Source of the DNA: JAWUWD01 sp034112085
GTDB taxonomy: Bacteria; Bacteroidota; Bacteroidia; Cytophagales; Cyclobacteriaceae
DNA: 13,916 bases
Direction: 5' to 3'
NCBI GenBank assembly: GCA_034112085.1
Contig: JAWUWD010000079.1
Location: forward strand, 1-13,916
The notes under the pieces were generated by a model. The model had not been told where the DNA came from, ran no database searches, and saw nothing but the letters and a program-made list of their open reading frames with translations. A program made the position numbers and the translations under genes. Shown here piece by piece: positions 6,951 through 13,916 of this stretch (its first letter is position 1; every line of letters starts with the position of its first letter).

Positions 6951-7225
6951 CGCGGAAAACGCTTCTTACACCAGGGCATAAAAAAGCATGCTTTACTCAT
7001 GTTTCTTTTTATACCGCATGACTAGTCCGAATCTTCTGTATTTAGTGTATCATGGCTAATTAATTAGCATATGTCGAAGCTGTTTTTTTGTGGTTGAACT
7101 GCATACAGATTACGACTGGTGAGCAGTTAGAAAGTGATATTACTAAACTCTATTCAACTTGATTAGAAACACGGAAAATACTACTTTCATCATCATTATT
7201 CCCAAGATAGGCACAGGGTTCTATA
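6951..7225 (+). repeat. Intergenic repeat copy B
   Basis: The repeat starts directly after the protease stop with CGCTTCTTACACCA, a possible degenerate form of the GGCTTACAACA start of copy A. It carries the same blocks: AAGCATGCTTTACTCATGTTTC (about 6983), TTCTGTATTTAGTGTATCATGG (about 7032-7054), TCGAAGCTGTT (7074-), AGAAAG (about 7129), AACTTGATTAGAAACA (about 7156-7171), and GAAAATACTACTTTCATCA (from 7174). The remaining bases up to the next start at 7268 show nothing else. Confidence 0.72.
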
Positions 7226-7267
7226 TAGGAGATTAGAGGCTATTTTCTCTTTACTTAATAATTATAA

Positions 7268-7762
7268 ATGTCTAAAAAAACTGTTACTTATATACTCATT
7301 TTGTTGGTTATTGGAACGATTATTTTTTCGACCGTTTTCAACAATGGGAAATGCGATGAGATAAAAACAGATGGCATTGAATTAATTGGCACTATTCAAA
7401 TAGTTGGAAGTGACCAATACGCGAAATGGCAAGTAAACAATGAAGACAAACGAAAGCGAATATCTATACCTAACTCTTACATTGTATCTGGGGAACAATT
7501 TAAAATCTATTATTTAGATAAATATCCTGACATCTGCTATATAGATTTTGCTCACCCAGTTTATGACCAATCTGTTTTTGAACAAACTAGCTGTTTGACT
7601 CTTAAACAAATCAACGATAGTAAAGTAAATTTCACCTATATGATTGAAGACAAAAAATATGAACGTTTTTTAGATCTGAACTTCAGAGGCACAAAGGCGT
7701 CAGAATTAATGGTCTTCTATAATCCATCTAATAGAAAAATTGCTTACTTAGAAAGAAAATAA
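7268..7762 (+). CDS. Membrane-anchored protein of unknown function
   Basis: A 164-residue protein I do not recognise. It has one N-terminal membrane segment (about residues 7-25, preceded by SKK), so the remainder is predicted to lie outside the cytoplasm. The soluble part alternates short beta-like segments (GIELIGTIQIVG, YAKWQVNN, QFKIYYLDKYPDICYIDF) and contains three cysteines (C29, C90, C109), the last two possibly disulfide-bonded. No catalytic motif is visible. The ATG at 7268 is the first in frame and the hydrophobic segment directly follows it, which supports the start. It sits alone between repeat copies B and C. Confidence 0.68.
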   Translation: MSKKTVTYILILLVIGTIIFSTVFNNGKCDEIKTDGIELIGTIQIVGSDQYAKWQVNNEDKRKRISIPNSYIVSGEQFKIYYLDKYPDICYIDFAHPVYDQSVFEQTSCLTLKQINDSKVNFTYMIEDKKYERFLDLNFRGTKASELMVFYNPSNRKIAYLERK

Positions 7763-8030
7763 AAGCTATAAGTATTGTGTAGAAACGCATGCCATTTCTC
7801 ACATATAATGAATGCAGTTTGTTCCCACATTCTTTGTTTATGGTATCATAGATAATTCTGAAGATCATGCTGAAGCTAGTTATTCTGGCTGGCTTAAACA
7901 TAGATTCCTATAGGTGATCGAGTAGAAATATTATTGCCAACTTCTGTTCAAATTGGTTCGAAACATAGAAAATACTACTTTCATCACCATTAAATTATGA
8001 ATAGACGCATCGTTGCGAAAAAGTATTAGA
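7763..8030 (+). repeat. Intergenic repeat copy C
   Basis: The repeat begins just after the stop with AGCTATAAGTATTGTGTAG, then AAACGCATgCC (7782-), GTTCCCACATTCTTTGTTTA (about 7821-7840), GGTATCATAGATAATT (from 7842), TGAAGCTAGTT (7870-7880), GGTGATC and AGAAA (about 7913-7928), and AGAAAATACTACTTTCATC (from 7968) with ACCATTAA (7987-7994). Together with copy A it is the best-preserved full-length pair. The right side may extend through CGTTGCG … ATTAGATAGC near 8030. Confidence 0.75.
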
Positions 8031-8214
8031 TAGCATCATAGAAGAACATCGATTAGAACATACAGAATAATGAGATCAGTGGAATATAACTCTATTCAAA
8101 TTCATAGAAATGCCATTTCATTTTAGAAAAATGACATAATTAGTCGGTGAAAACAGAGCGGGAAATTAGCTTTTTGAATGACCTAGGCGAAAAAACTGCC
8201 TCCAATAATAAAAT
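8031..8214 (+). other. Gene-free leader of the photolyase-like gene
   Basis: No gene is seen. One near-perfect hairpin can form from ATGCCATTT (8110-8118) and AAATGACAT (8129-8137), with a single mismatch. This could be an operator or leader structure. No exact TAnnTTTG promoter element was found here. Confidence 0.3.
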
Positions 8215-9315
8215 ATGAAATCGATCGTTTTCCCTACCAAAATAGACGAAATAAGGAATCTTTTTTCTTTAATAAACCCGGTCCAATATGCCAAAACCAG
8301 AAATTTTGGTAGTGGTGCTGTTACGCATCTAAGTCCATACATTTCAAGAGGTGTAGTATCTACACGTCAGGTATATGAATATATATTAACTTTAGGACTA
8401 TCCGGACATGAAACAGGAAAGCTGATTCAAGAGTTAGCTTGGCGAGATTATTGGCAACAGGTTTGGGTAGCTAAAGAGGATCAAATCCATACTGATTTAA
8501 AAAATCAACAGCAACCTATATCAAATCACCAAGTACCTAGCGCCATAATCAATGCCTGCACGGGTATAGAGGCTGTAGATCATGCTATTAGAGAACTTTA
8601 TAAGACAGGTTATATGCACAATCATATGCGTATGTATGTGGCCTCAATCTGCTGTAACATCGCTAATTCTCATTGGCTGGCACCTGCCAAATGGATGTAC
8701 GCTCATCTCTTGGATGGTGACCTTGCAAGCAATCAACTCAGCTGGCAATGGGTAGCAGGTGTGTTTTCTAATAAAAAGTATTATGCAAATCAAGAAAATA
8801 TCAATACGTTCTTTGACAGTTCGCAGAAAAACACTTTTTGAGATATTGAATATGAAGACTTCAACACACTCGAAATCCCACAAATACTTTCAGAAACAGT
8901 TTCCTTTGATTTAGAGACTGCACTTCCAAATATTGAAAGACCCACACTTGAGCATGATAAAACTACCCTCATCTATAATTATTATAACCTAGACCCTTCT
9001 TGGCATAAAGACGAAGATGTGCAGCGCGTTCTTTTGTTCGAACCCTCTGTTTTCAAAAGACACCCAGTAGAGCAAAAGAATATCGAATTTGCACTGGATT
9101 TAGCTGAGAATATACCAGGCATAAAAGTGTTGATAGCTGAGTTCAGCGACCTACAAAAACAACTAAATCCTGAGAAAATCATATTTAAAGAACATCCTTT
9201 AAGTACAAATTACAAAGGACAGGTAGAGCCCAGAGAGTGGATGTACTCTGTTCATGGATATTTCCCCTCTTTCTTCGCATTCTGGAAAAAGTGTAAAAAG
9301 GAGCTTAGGTCATGA
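8215..9315 (+). pseudogene. Photolyase/cryptochrome-like FAD protein, split by an in-frame TGA
   Basis: Residues 1-208 match the FAD-binding domain of DNA photolyases: THLSPYISRG (37-46), IQELAWRDYW (71-80), CTGIEAVDHAIREL, YMHNHMRMYVAS (133-144), LLDGDLASNQLSWQWVAG (165-182). A TGA at 8839-8841 interrupts the frame. The same frame then continues to 9315 with a convincing C-terminal part (VQRVLLFEPSVFKRHPVEQKNIEFALDLAENIPGIKV … GYFPSFFAFWKK). This part looks like an alpha/beta domain at the opposite end from the N-terminal antenna domain of normal photolyases. The full frame is 366 codons, shorter than the usual 450-500 residues. The first piece could still be made as a 208-residue protein. 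The gene lies alone between repeat copies C and D. Confidence 0.78.
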
Positions 9316-9344
9316 GAGAGTGAAATATTTGAACAAAATTAGGA

Positions 9345-9500
9345 CTCACTTTACATTTTGATATGATCTGGCTGAAGCATTTGATGGCAGTGCCTGTTCC
9401 CACTGATTGATCACTTAGAAAGGTTGTCGCAAAGTACAGCATAACTTGATTCGAATGATATGAAATACGGCTTCAACACCATTAAGTACTGGATAGCACA
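9345..9500 (+). repeat. Intergenic repeat copy D (shorter)
   Basis: This copy lacks the clear 5' blocks of A-C but keeps the 3' half: GGCTGAAGCA (9369-), CTGTTCCCACTGATTGATCA (about 9393-9412), TTAGAAAGGTTGTCGC (9415-9430, nearly identical to copy A), AACTTGATTCGAATGA (about 9443-), ATGAAATACGGCTTCAACACC (about 9460-9480), CATTAAGTACTGGATA. It ends near CAGCGTTGTATGCAAGAGTAG (9499-), comparable to CGTTGTAAGCCATTAG before the YdeI-like gene. Confidence 0.62.
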
Positions 9501-9678
9501 GCGTTGTATGCAAGAGTAGTATTAGTTGAAAAAAAATTAAGACAGAAATGATGAAAATATTTGGAATTAGTCCAGTGCCATTCTGCATATGAAAAATTCC
9601 CTGCTTTTTTCATGATTTGATAACCAAAATAACCTACACCGAGATTATATTTAAAGTGCTTTCGAGACAGTATAATTA
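9501..9678 (+). other. Gene-free stretch before the transporter promoter
   Basis: No gene is seen. A weak AT-rich hairpin, ATGAAAAA (9589-9596) with TTTTTCAT (9606-9613), could end transcription coming from the array. Nothing else stands out. Confidence 0.3.
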
Positions 9679-9686
9679 TATTTTTG
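9679..9686 (+). promoter_or_regulatory. Bacteroidota -7 promoter element (TATTTTTG)
   Basis: An exact TAnnTTTG match lies 27 bases before the ATG at 9714. The -33 partner is not well matched (TTTC near 9660). An in-frame TTG at 9684 lies within the box, so it is unlikely to be the translation start. Confidence 0.5.
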
Positions 9687-9713
9687 TACTTTCAGATCTT
9701 TCTAACCAGCCAC

Positions 9714-11117
9714 ATGATAATGATGAGCAAAACAAAAAAGAAATGGTACAATAATGTGCCACATGCTTTAATACTACTTTTTGCGATCATTGTTTTTACT
9801 ACTATTCTAACTTACCTCCTACCTGCCGGACAATATGAAAGAGTATTGATAGAAGGCAGGAACAGGGTTATTCCAGACTCCTATAAACATTTAGTGAACA
9901 CACCTGTATCATTTCTGGATATGTTCAAGGCCATTCCAATGGGATTTAAATCTGCTGCCGAAATAATTTTTGTGGTCTTGGCAGGTGGCATTATGTTCAA
10001 CGTAATGAACAAGTCCAAAGCCATTGAGAATGCCGTAGGCACAATGGTCAATGCCCTTGGCCACAAAAAAAAGTACACTCTGGTAGTGATCATGACCTTT
10101 ATTTATGGTTTTCTAGGAGTAGCTGTTGGTTATGAGCATAATATTGGCCTTGTCCCCATTGCCGCGGTATTGAGTTTAGCCATTGGTGGAGACTTGATCC
10201 TAGCAGCAGGAATCTCTGTAGGTGCCATCACCATTGGTTTCGGCTTATCTCCAATAAACCCATATACTGTTGGTGTAGGTCATAAAATAGGCGAATTAGC
10301 ACTGTTCTCCGGAGCTTGGCTACGCAGTATTTTATGTTTCTTCGGATTAGCAGTTATGGCATATTACAATGTGCGGTATTTAAAAAAGATTATTGCTCAC
10401 CCTGAAAAATCATTAGGCAGTGATCTAAATGAAGAAGGCATTTCATTATCAAAAGAAATCAAAGATTATACATTGGGTAAAACTGATGTCCTCATTTTAT
10501 CCATTTTTATTCTAGGTTTAGGTGTGATTCTTTGGGGCGTTTTTACTCAAAGTTGGTATATAATCGAACTATCTGCTGTCTTTTTAATGATTACCATCGC
10601 TTGCGGATTGGCTTCAAGGATGTCTCCTTCGTTTTTTAGTGAATCCGTTTTAGATGGAGTTGCCAAAGCTGCACCCGGAGCATTTATGGTAGGTTTTGCC
10701 ACTACCATTAAGGTATTATTGGAGATGGGGAATATTAGTGATACCATTTCGTTTGAAATGGCGGAAGTACTTCAAGGGCTCCCCCATTATCTATCCGCGA
10801 TAGGTATGTCCGTTTCACAATCTGTTATCAACTTATTTATACCCTCTGGTAGTGGTCAAGCATTAGCTACATTACCTATTATGATACCCCTGGGGGAAGT
10901 TTTGGGATTGACCAGACAGACGACCATTTTAGCCTTCCAAATTGGTGATGGTGTCACAAACCTTGTAAATCCAACACTCGGAGGATTAATAGCAATGTTG
11001 AGTATGTGCAGAGTTCCTATAGATAAATGGCTGAAATTTATATTACCTGTAGTATTCGCTATTATCATTGTATCTTGGCTCGCCTTGATTTTGGCAACAG
11101 CTATTAATTATAACTAA
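9714..11117 (+). CDS. YfcC/DcuC-family carrier (C4-dicarboxylate/basic amino acid type)
   Basis: A 467-residue polytopic inner-membrane protein with about 11-12 hydrophobic segments. It begins with a basic tail (KTKKKW), then PHALILLFAIIVFTTILTYLLPAGQYER, the characteristic opening of the YfcC / C4-dicarboxylate anaerobic carrier family. Other family hallmarks are GVAVGYEHNIGLVPIA, GFGLSPINPYTVGVGHKIGE and FIPSGSGQALATLPIMIPL … QIGDGVTNLVNPT. Members have been annotated as dicarboxylate, short-chain fatty acid or basic amino acid/peptide carriers, so the substrate cannot be named from sequence. Starts at 9714, 9720 or 9723 (ATG ATA ATG ATG) are all possible. The deacylase gene follows after 13 bases, indicating an operon and a shared amide-bonded substrate. 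Confidence 0.85.
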   Translation: MIMMSKTKKKWYNNVPHALILLFAIIVFTTILTYLLPAGQYERVLIEGRNRVIPDSYKHLVNTPVSFLDMFKAIPMGFKSAAEIIFVVLAGGIMFNVMNKSKAIENAVGTMVNALGHKKKYTLVVIMTFIYGFLGVAVGYEHNIGLVPIAAVLSLAIGGDLILAAGISVGAITIGFGLSPINPYTVGVGHKIGELALFSGAWLRSILCFFGLAVMAYYNVRYLKKIIAHPEKSLGSDLNEEGISLSKEIKDYTLGKTDVLILSIFILGLGVILWGVFTQSWYIIELSAVFLMITIACGLASRMSPSFFSESVLDGVAKAAPGAFMVGFATTIKVLLEMGNISDTISFEMAEVLQGLPHYLSAIGMSVSQSVINLFIPSGSGQALATLPIMIPLGEVLGLTRQTTILAFQIGDGVTNLVNPTLGGLIAMLSMCRVPIDKWLKFILPVVFAIIIVSWLALILATAINYN

Positions 11118-11130
11118 TACTCCAATAGAT

Positions 11131-12282
11131 TTGAATACAATCAAAATTTTAGAAAAACTCGTTTCTTTCCCCGTCCTTGGCGGAGAAAGTAACTTAACGA
11201 TCATAACTTGGATCAAAGACCATATTGAAAGCTATGGTATTGACACAGCCTTAGTTCCGAATAAAGAAAATACCAAAGCATCTTTACACTGTAGAATAGG
11301 ACCACCAGTAGATGGAGGTGTAATTCTATCTGGTCATACAGATGTAGTACCTGTTAAAGGGCAAAAATGGGATACAGACCCCTTTGTATTAGTAGACAAA
11401 GGGGATGACAAACTTTACGCAAGGGGATCGGCAGATATGAAAGGGTTTTTAGCCTGCTTTTTATCTGTATTACCAAAAATGGTAGAAGCTAAACTTAAAA
11501 AACCAATCTATTTTGCTTTTTCATATGATGAAGAAATAGGATGTATAGCTGCCCCAGAACTAGTTGAACATATTAAGTCGCATTACACGGAAACTCCAAA
11601 ATATGCAATCATAGGAGAGCCTTCAATGTTACAGCCAATGATAGGTCAAAAAGGCATCTGCTATATAAAAACTGAAGTAAATGGCTCTGAAGGTCATAGT
11701 AGTGCTATTCACAGGGAAGTTAGTGCTATTCATGAAAGTGCCAGACTAATCATTTGGTTAGAGGATAAAATGCACCAATTAGCAGAGAATAGTCGAGATG
11801 ATCGGTTCGATCCCCCACATTCTACGCTGCACGTTGGTCAAATACATGGAGGAATTGCCACCAATGTAGTCGCGGATGCCACCACATTTGAATGGGATGC
11901 GAGAATTATTCCTAAAGATGACTTTGAAGAAATTTTCAACGATTTTAAAGTTTATTGTAAAGAAAGGGAACAAGAAAAAAGAAAGGTATTCCCTGATTTT
12001 AAGATTGTCAATACGCAGTTGCACCCGTATGTACCAGCTTTGGATACAGATGTGAATGATGATATAGTCGCGTTTACACAAAAATTAGTGAATAATGACA
12101 CATGGAATACGGTCGCCTATGGTGCAGAGGCAGGACAGTTTCAAGAAGCTGGATTTCAAAGTATCATATGTGGCCCGAACTCTATAGAGCAAGCACATCG
12201 AGCGAATGAGTTTGCAACAAAGGAACAATTGAATAAAGGGGTGCAAATGATTGAAACCTTGGTTGAGGAACTTTCTAAGTAA
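11131..12282 (+). CDS. argE: M20-family deacylase, acetylornithine deacetylase-like
   Basis: A 383-residue zinc-dependent amidohydrolase of peptidase family M20, closest in pattern to acetylornithine deacetylase, which releases acetate from N-acetylornithine. Visible residues: metal-binding His69 and Asp71 in SGHTDVVPV, bridging Asp102 in ARGSADMKG, base Glu134 and ligand Glu135 in YDEEIG, ligand Glu163 in IGEP, and a C-terminal metal His near 356 in EQAHRANE. The dimerisation lid (about 175-290, GQKGICYIKTEVNGSEGHSS) is intact. The first acceptable start is a TTG at 11131, 13 bases after the carrier gene; no ATG lies nearby. With no arginine biosynthesis genes beside it but a transporter in the operon, a scavenging role on an N-acyl amino acid or dipeptide is as likely as arginine synthesis. 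Confidence 0.8.
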   Translation: MNTIKILEKLVSFPVLGGESNLTIITWIKDHIESYGIDTALVPNKENTKASLHCRIGPPVDGGVILSGHTDVVPVKGQKWDTDPFVLVDKGDDKLYARGSADMKGFLACFLSVLPKMVEAKLKKPIYFAFSYDEEIGCIAAPELVEHIKSHYTETPKYAIIGEPSMLQPMIGQKGICYIKTEVNGSEGHSSAIHREVSAIHESARLIIWLEDKMHQLAENSRDDRFDPPHSTLHVGQIHGGIATNVVADATTFEWDARIIPKDDFEEIFNDFKVYCKEREQEKRKVFPDFKIVNTQLHPYVPALDTDVNDDIVAFTQKLVNNDTWNTVAYGAEAGQFQEAGFQSIICGPNSIEQAHRANEFATKEQLNKGVQMIETLVEELSK

Positions 12283-12315
12283 TTATTGATTCTCATCAAG
12301 GCCATAGATCGGAGG

Positions 12316-12356
12316 CTCTGAGAAAGAGAAAGTATAACATACTCAGAGTTCTCTTT
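12316..12356. terminator. Hairpin between convergent genes
   Basis: Two mutually exclusive stems are possible: CTCTGAG (12316-12322) with CTCAGAG (12342-12348), or AAAGAGAA (12323-12330) with TTCTCTTT (12349-12356), the latter around AGTAT-AAC-ATACT (12331-12343). The site is 34 bases after the deacylase stop and 31 bases from the stop of the convergent gene, so it probably ends transcripts from both sides. The U-tracts are poor. Confidence 0.5.
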
Positions 12357-12386
12357 AAGTAAAAAGAGTGGATATGCAGTTCGCTG

Positions 12387-13916
12387 CTACAAGTTCAACC
12401 AATACGTAATCTTGAATACCAATGCCCTATTCTTGGGTCTGAAGTTAGAGATATGCTCCTGGTCGTCCACCCCATAATTGTCGGTATAGACTAGGAAGAT
12501 ATCTGACACGGGCTTGAATCTCCATTGCAGTCTGGTATTGATGTTCACATTATCGATCTGGCTATTGTATTGTACAAAGGTGGTGAAGAATAGCTTCTTA
12601 CTCATCGTTAGGTCAAACCTCGGACCTATCAAGAACAAGTCAGCATCATTGAAAGGGTCAGGTAATGTGATTTTATTATAGTTCATATTCAGAGTAAGGG
12701 CACCGTAAGGTTGAAACCTTATATTGACTTCACTTTTGATATTGAATCTATTGCCATTAAAGTATTCACCCATATAGCCACTTACAGTATAGCCAACCTT
12801 TTTCCTGAAATCTGACTGATACCTAAACTCCATGGAGTTGTAAGTATAGTCTGTACCAATGGCAAGTTCCTGTCCACCTGATCTGGTCGGGTCGAATGAA
12901 TTGAACAGAAAGGTATAACGTTGATTAATAGACACTTCAACATTGGAAGTATTACGAAACTGGATATTGTAGTTCGTTGAGTAGCGATGATCTGTAACAT
13001 CTCCTTGCTTCCAGAAGTACTCCGCATCTGCCTTGATGCTTTGCTGACTGATCACATTCGACTTTGGAAAAAAGTTATGCCCTATCTCAGGATTGATACG
13101 GAAGAAATCATTGCGTGGTGCAAAACCAACTTCTGCATCAAAGTTCTCTCCTACTAGTACCTGTGCCCAGCTGAAGGTCCAAGTCTTAGAATCATACAGT
13201 ATATAGGCCGCATGTGAGAAGTTTCCTTTAACATTTTCAGATTCCAATTCCTTGTGATAATACACCTTTCCTATCCACTTATTGTCCATAGAAGCCAAGT
13301 TGTAGTCCACTCCAATTATTCTGGAGTAGTTTTCATGATCTATGGAAAAATCACCTAAGCTATCTTCTACCTCTTGTTTATTCACGAATATGGCGCCAAT
13401 ATTAGATCTTCCGAAGATCTTCCGCTGGATTGCGGCTACCGTATAGTTTATAGCAGGCACATTGATAGATTCTTCTCTTGCTGCCTGCATATTGAGTACA
13501 CCAATTCGCCAGTTATTATCCAATTTACCACTGAGTCTGGCTCCGTATGTAATCTTATTTTGCACATTTTGCCCAGTAGAACTATCGACCGCTACTCCTA
13601 TCCTTCTGGAGAAGAATGGTCTGGACAAAGGATGGCCGAACTCAGAAAAAAGATCTGCATTTTCCAAAAAGAACTGTCTCCGTTCAGGAAAGAAAATCTC
13701 GAATCGGTCAAGATTAGTTACCTGCTGGTCGACCTCTACTTGTGAAAAGTCAGGGTTGATCGTTATATCTAGGTTCAATGATGAACCAATTCCAATTTTA
13801 GCATCGCCACCTATTGATAAGTTACTATTAGGACTGGTCTGGTCTGTATCCTCAAAATTACGATCAATTCCACTTGCCATATAAGGGATGAGAGAAATAT
13901 TAGTTACAGGTTTTTT
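12387..13916 (-). CDS. DUF5916-family outer-membrane beta-barrel protein, C-terminal part
   Basis: The frame is open to the right edge (AAA AAA CCT … before an internal ATG at 13880), so this is the C-terminal 509 residues of a larger protein; family members usually also carry an N-terminal carbohydrate-binding family 9-like domain. The signature stretch is clear: NPDFSQVEVDQQVTNLDRFEIFFPERRQFFLENADLF, then PFFSRRIG. The rest alternates polar and hydrophobic residues in beta-strand pairs (YSTNYNIQFRNTSNVEVSINQRYTF and similar) and ends WLNL, consistent with an outer-membrane barrel. The function of the family is unknown. The ATG at 13880 is internal, since the conserved ISLIPYMASGID segment runs across it. 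The gene converges on the deacylase gene. Confidence 0.85.
   Translation of the reverse strand, partial: KKPVTNISLIPYMASGIDRNFEDTDQTSPNSNLSIGGDAKIGIGSSLNLDITINPDFSQVEVDQQVTNLDRFEIFFPERRQFFLENADLFSEFGHPLSRPFFSRRIGVAVDSSTGQNVQNKITYGARLSGKLDNNWRIGVLNMQAAREESINVPAINYTVAAIQRKIFGRSNIGAIFVNKQEVEDSLGDFSIDHENYSRIIGVDYNLASMDNKWIGKVYYHKELESENVKGNFSHAAYILYDSKTWTFSWAQVLVGENFDAEVGFAPRNDFFRINPEIGHNFFPKSNVISQQSIKADAEYFWKQGDVTDHRYSTNYNIQFRNTSNVEVSINQRYTFLFNSFDPTRSGGQELAIGTDYTYNSMEFRYQSDFRKKVGYTVSGYMGEYFNGNRFNIKSEVNIRFQPYGALTLNMNYNKITLPDPFNDADLFLIGPRFDLTMSKKLFFTTFVQYNSQIDNVNINTRLQWRFKPVSDIFLVYTDNYGVDDQEHISNFRPKNRALVFKITYWLNL

Noticed and set aside
2615..8841. Stop-codon reassignment or selenocysteine as explanation for in-frame TGA, TAA and TAG
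   Set aside because: TAA, TAG and TGA all end apparently real genes in this window, and three different stops occur in one transposase; ordinary nonsense mutations are simpler. I saw no SECIS-like element but did not fold the region.
5741..9500. The four intergenic repeats as a CRISPR array
   Set aside because: The repeats are long, diverged, lie about 1 kb or more apart with whole genes between them, and no cas genes are present.
5741..9500. Classical integron cassettes with attC sites
   Set aside because: The terminal motifs (GGCTTACAAC / GTTGTAAGCC) do not satisfy RYYYAAC / GTTRRRY, and the only tyrosine recombinase in the window belongs to the IS91-like element and shows no sign I could see of the extra integron-integrase region.
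13374..13884. Two overlapping plus-strand frames of 123 and 140 codons
   Set aside because: They are antisense to the conserved DUF5916 signature region and show no family pattern of their own.

Overview
The window reads as accessory chromosome of a Bacteroidota bacterium, most likely Cytophagales- or Flavobacteriia-like. Supporting signs are low GC, a DUF5916 outer-membrane barrel gene, a VF530/DUF2132 gene, a short Crp/Fnr-like regulator, two exact matches to the Bacteroidota -7 promoter element TAnnTTTG, and little Shine-Dalgarno signal before the starts. This assignment rests on family recognition by eye; no searches were run.

Layout. 1-205: 3' end of an IS3-family insertion sequence. 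244-1934: a small DNA-binding protein (VF530), a Crp/Fnr-like regulator and a four-helix membrane protein, closed by a hairpin at 1959-1993. 1994-4447: an IS91-like element on the minus strand, in which a tyrosine recombinase gene overlaps an IS91 transposase gene. Both are broken: the transposase carries three in-frame stop codons with no frameshift, and the recombinase has apparent one-base losses in homopolymer runs. 4448-4504: a perfect 18-bp inverted repeat. 4548-4902: a Bor-like lipoprotein gene (minus strand) with a strong terminator.

5057-9500 is the most unusual part. Four unrelated single genes lie in the same direction: a YdeI/OmdA-like protein, a retropepsin-like lipoprotein, an unknown membrane-anchored protein, and a photolyase-like gene broken by one TGA. 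Each is followed by a diverged copy (A-D) of the same roughly 150-240-bp noncoding repeat. A folded site with a 10-bp inverted repeat (GTTGTAAGCC / GGCTTACAAC) brackets the first gene. This looks like a gene-cassette array, but the sites do not fit the integron attC consensus and no integron integrase is visible.

9679-12282: a promoter followed by a two-gene operon, a YfcC/DcuC-type carrier and an ArgE-like M20 deacylase, which could import and deacylate an N-acyl amino acid or similar substrate. It ends in a hairpin shared with a convergent, partial DUF5916 outer-membrane protein gene that runs off the right edge.
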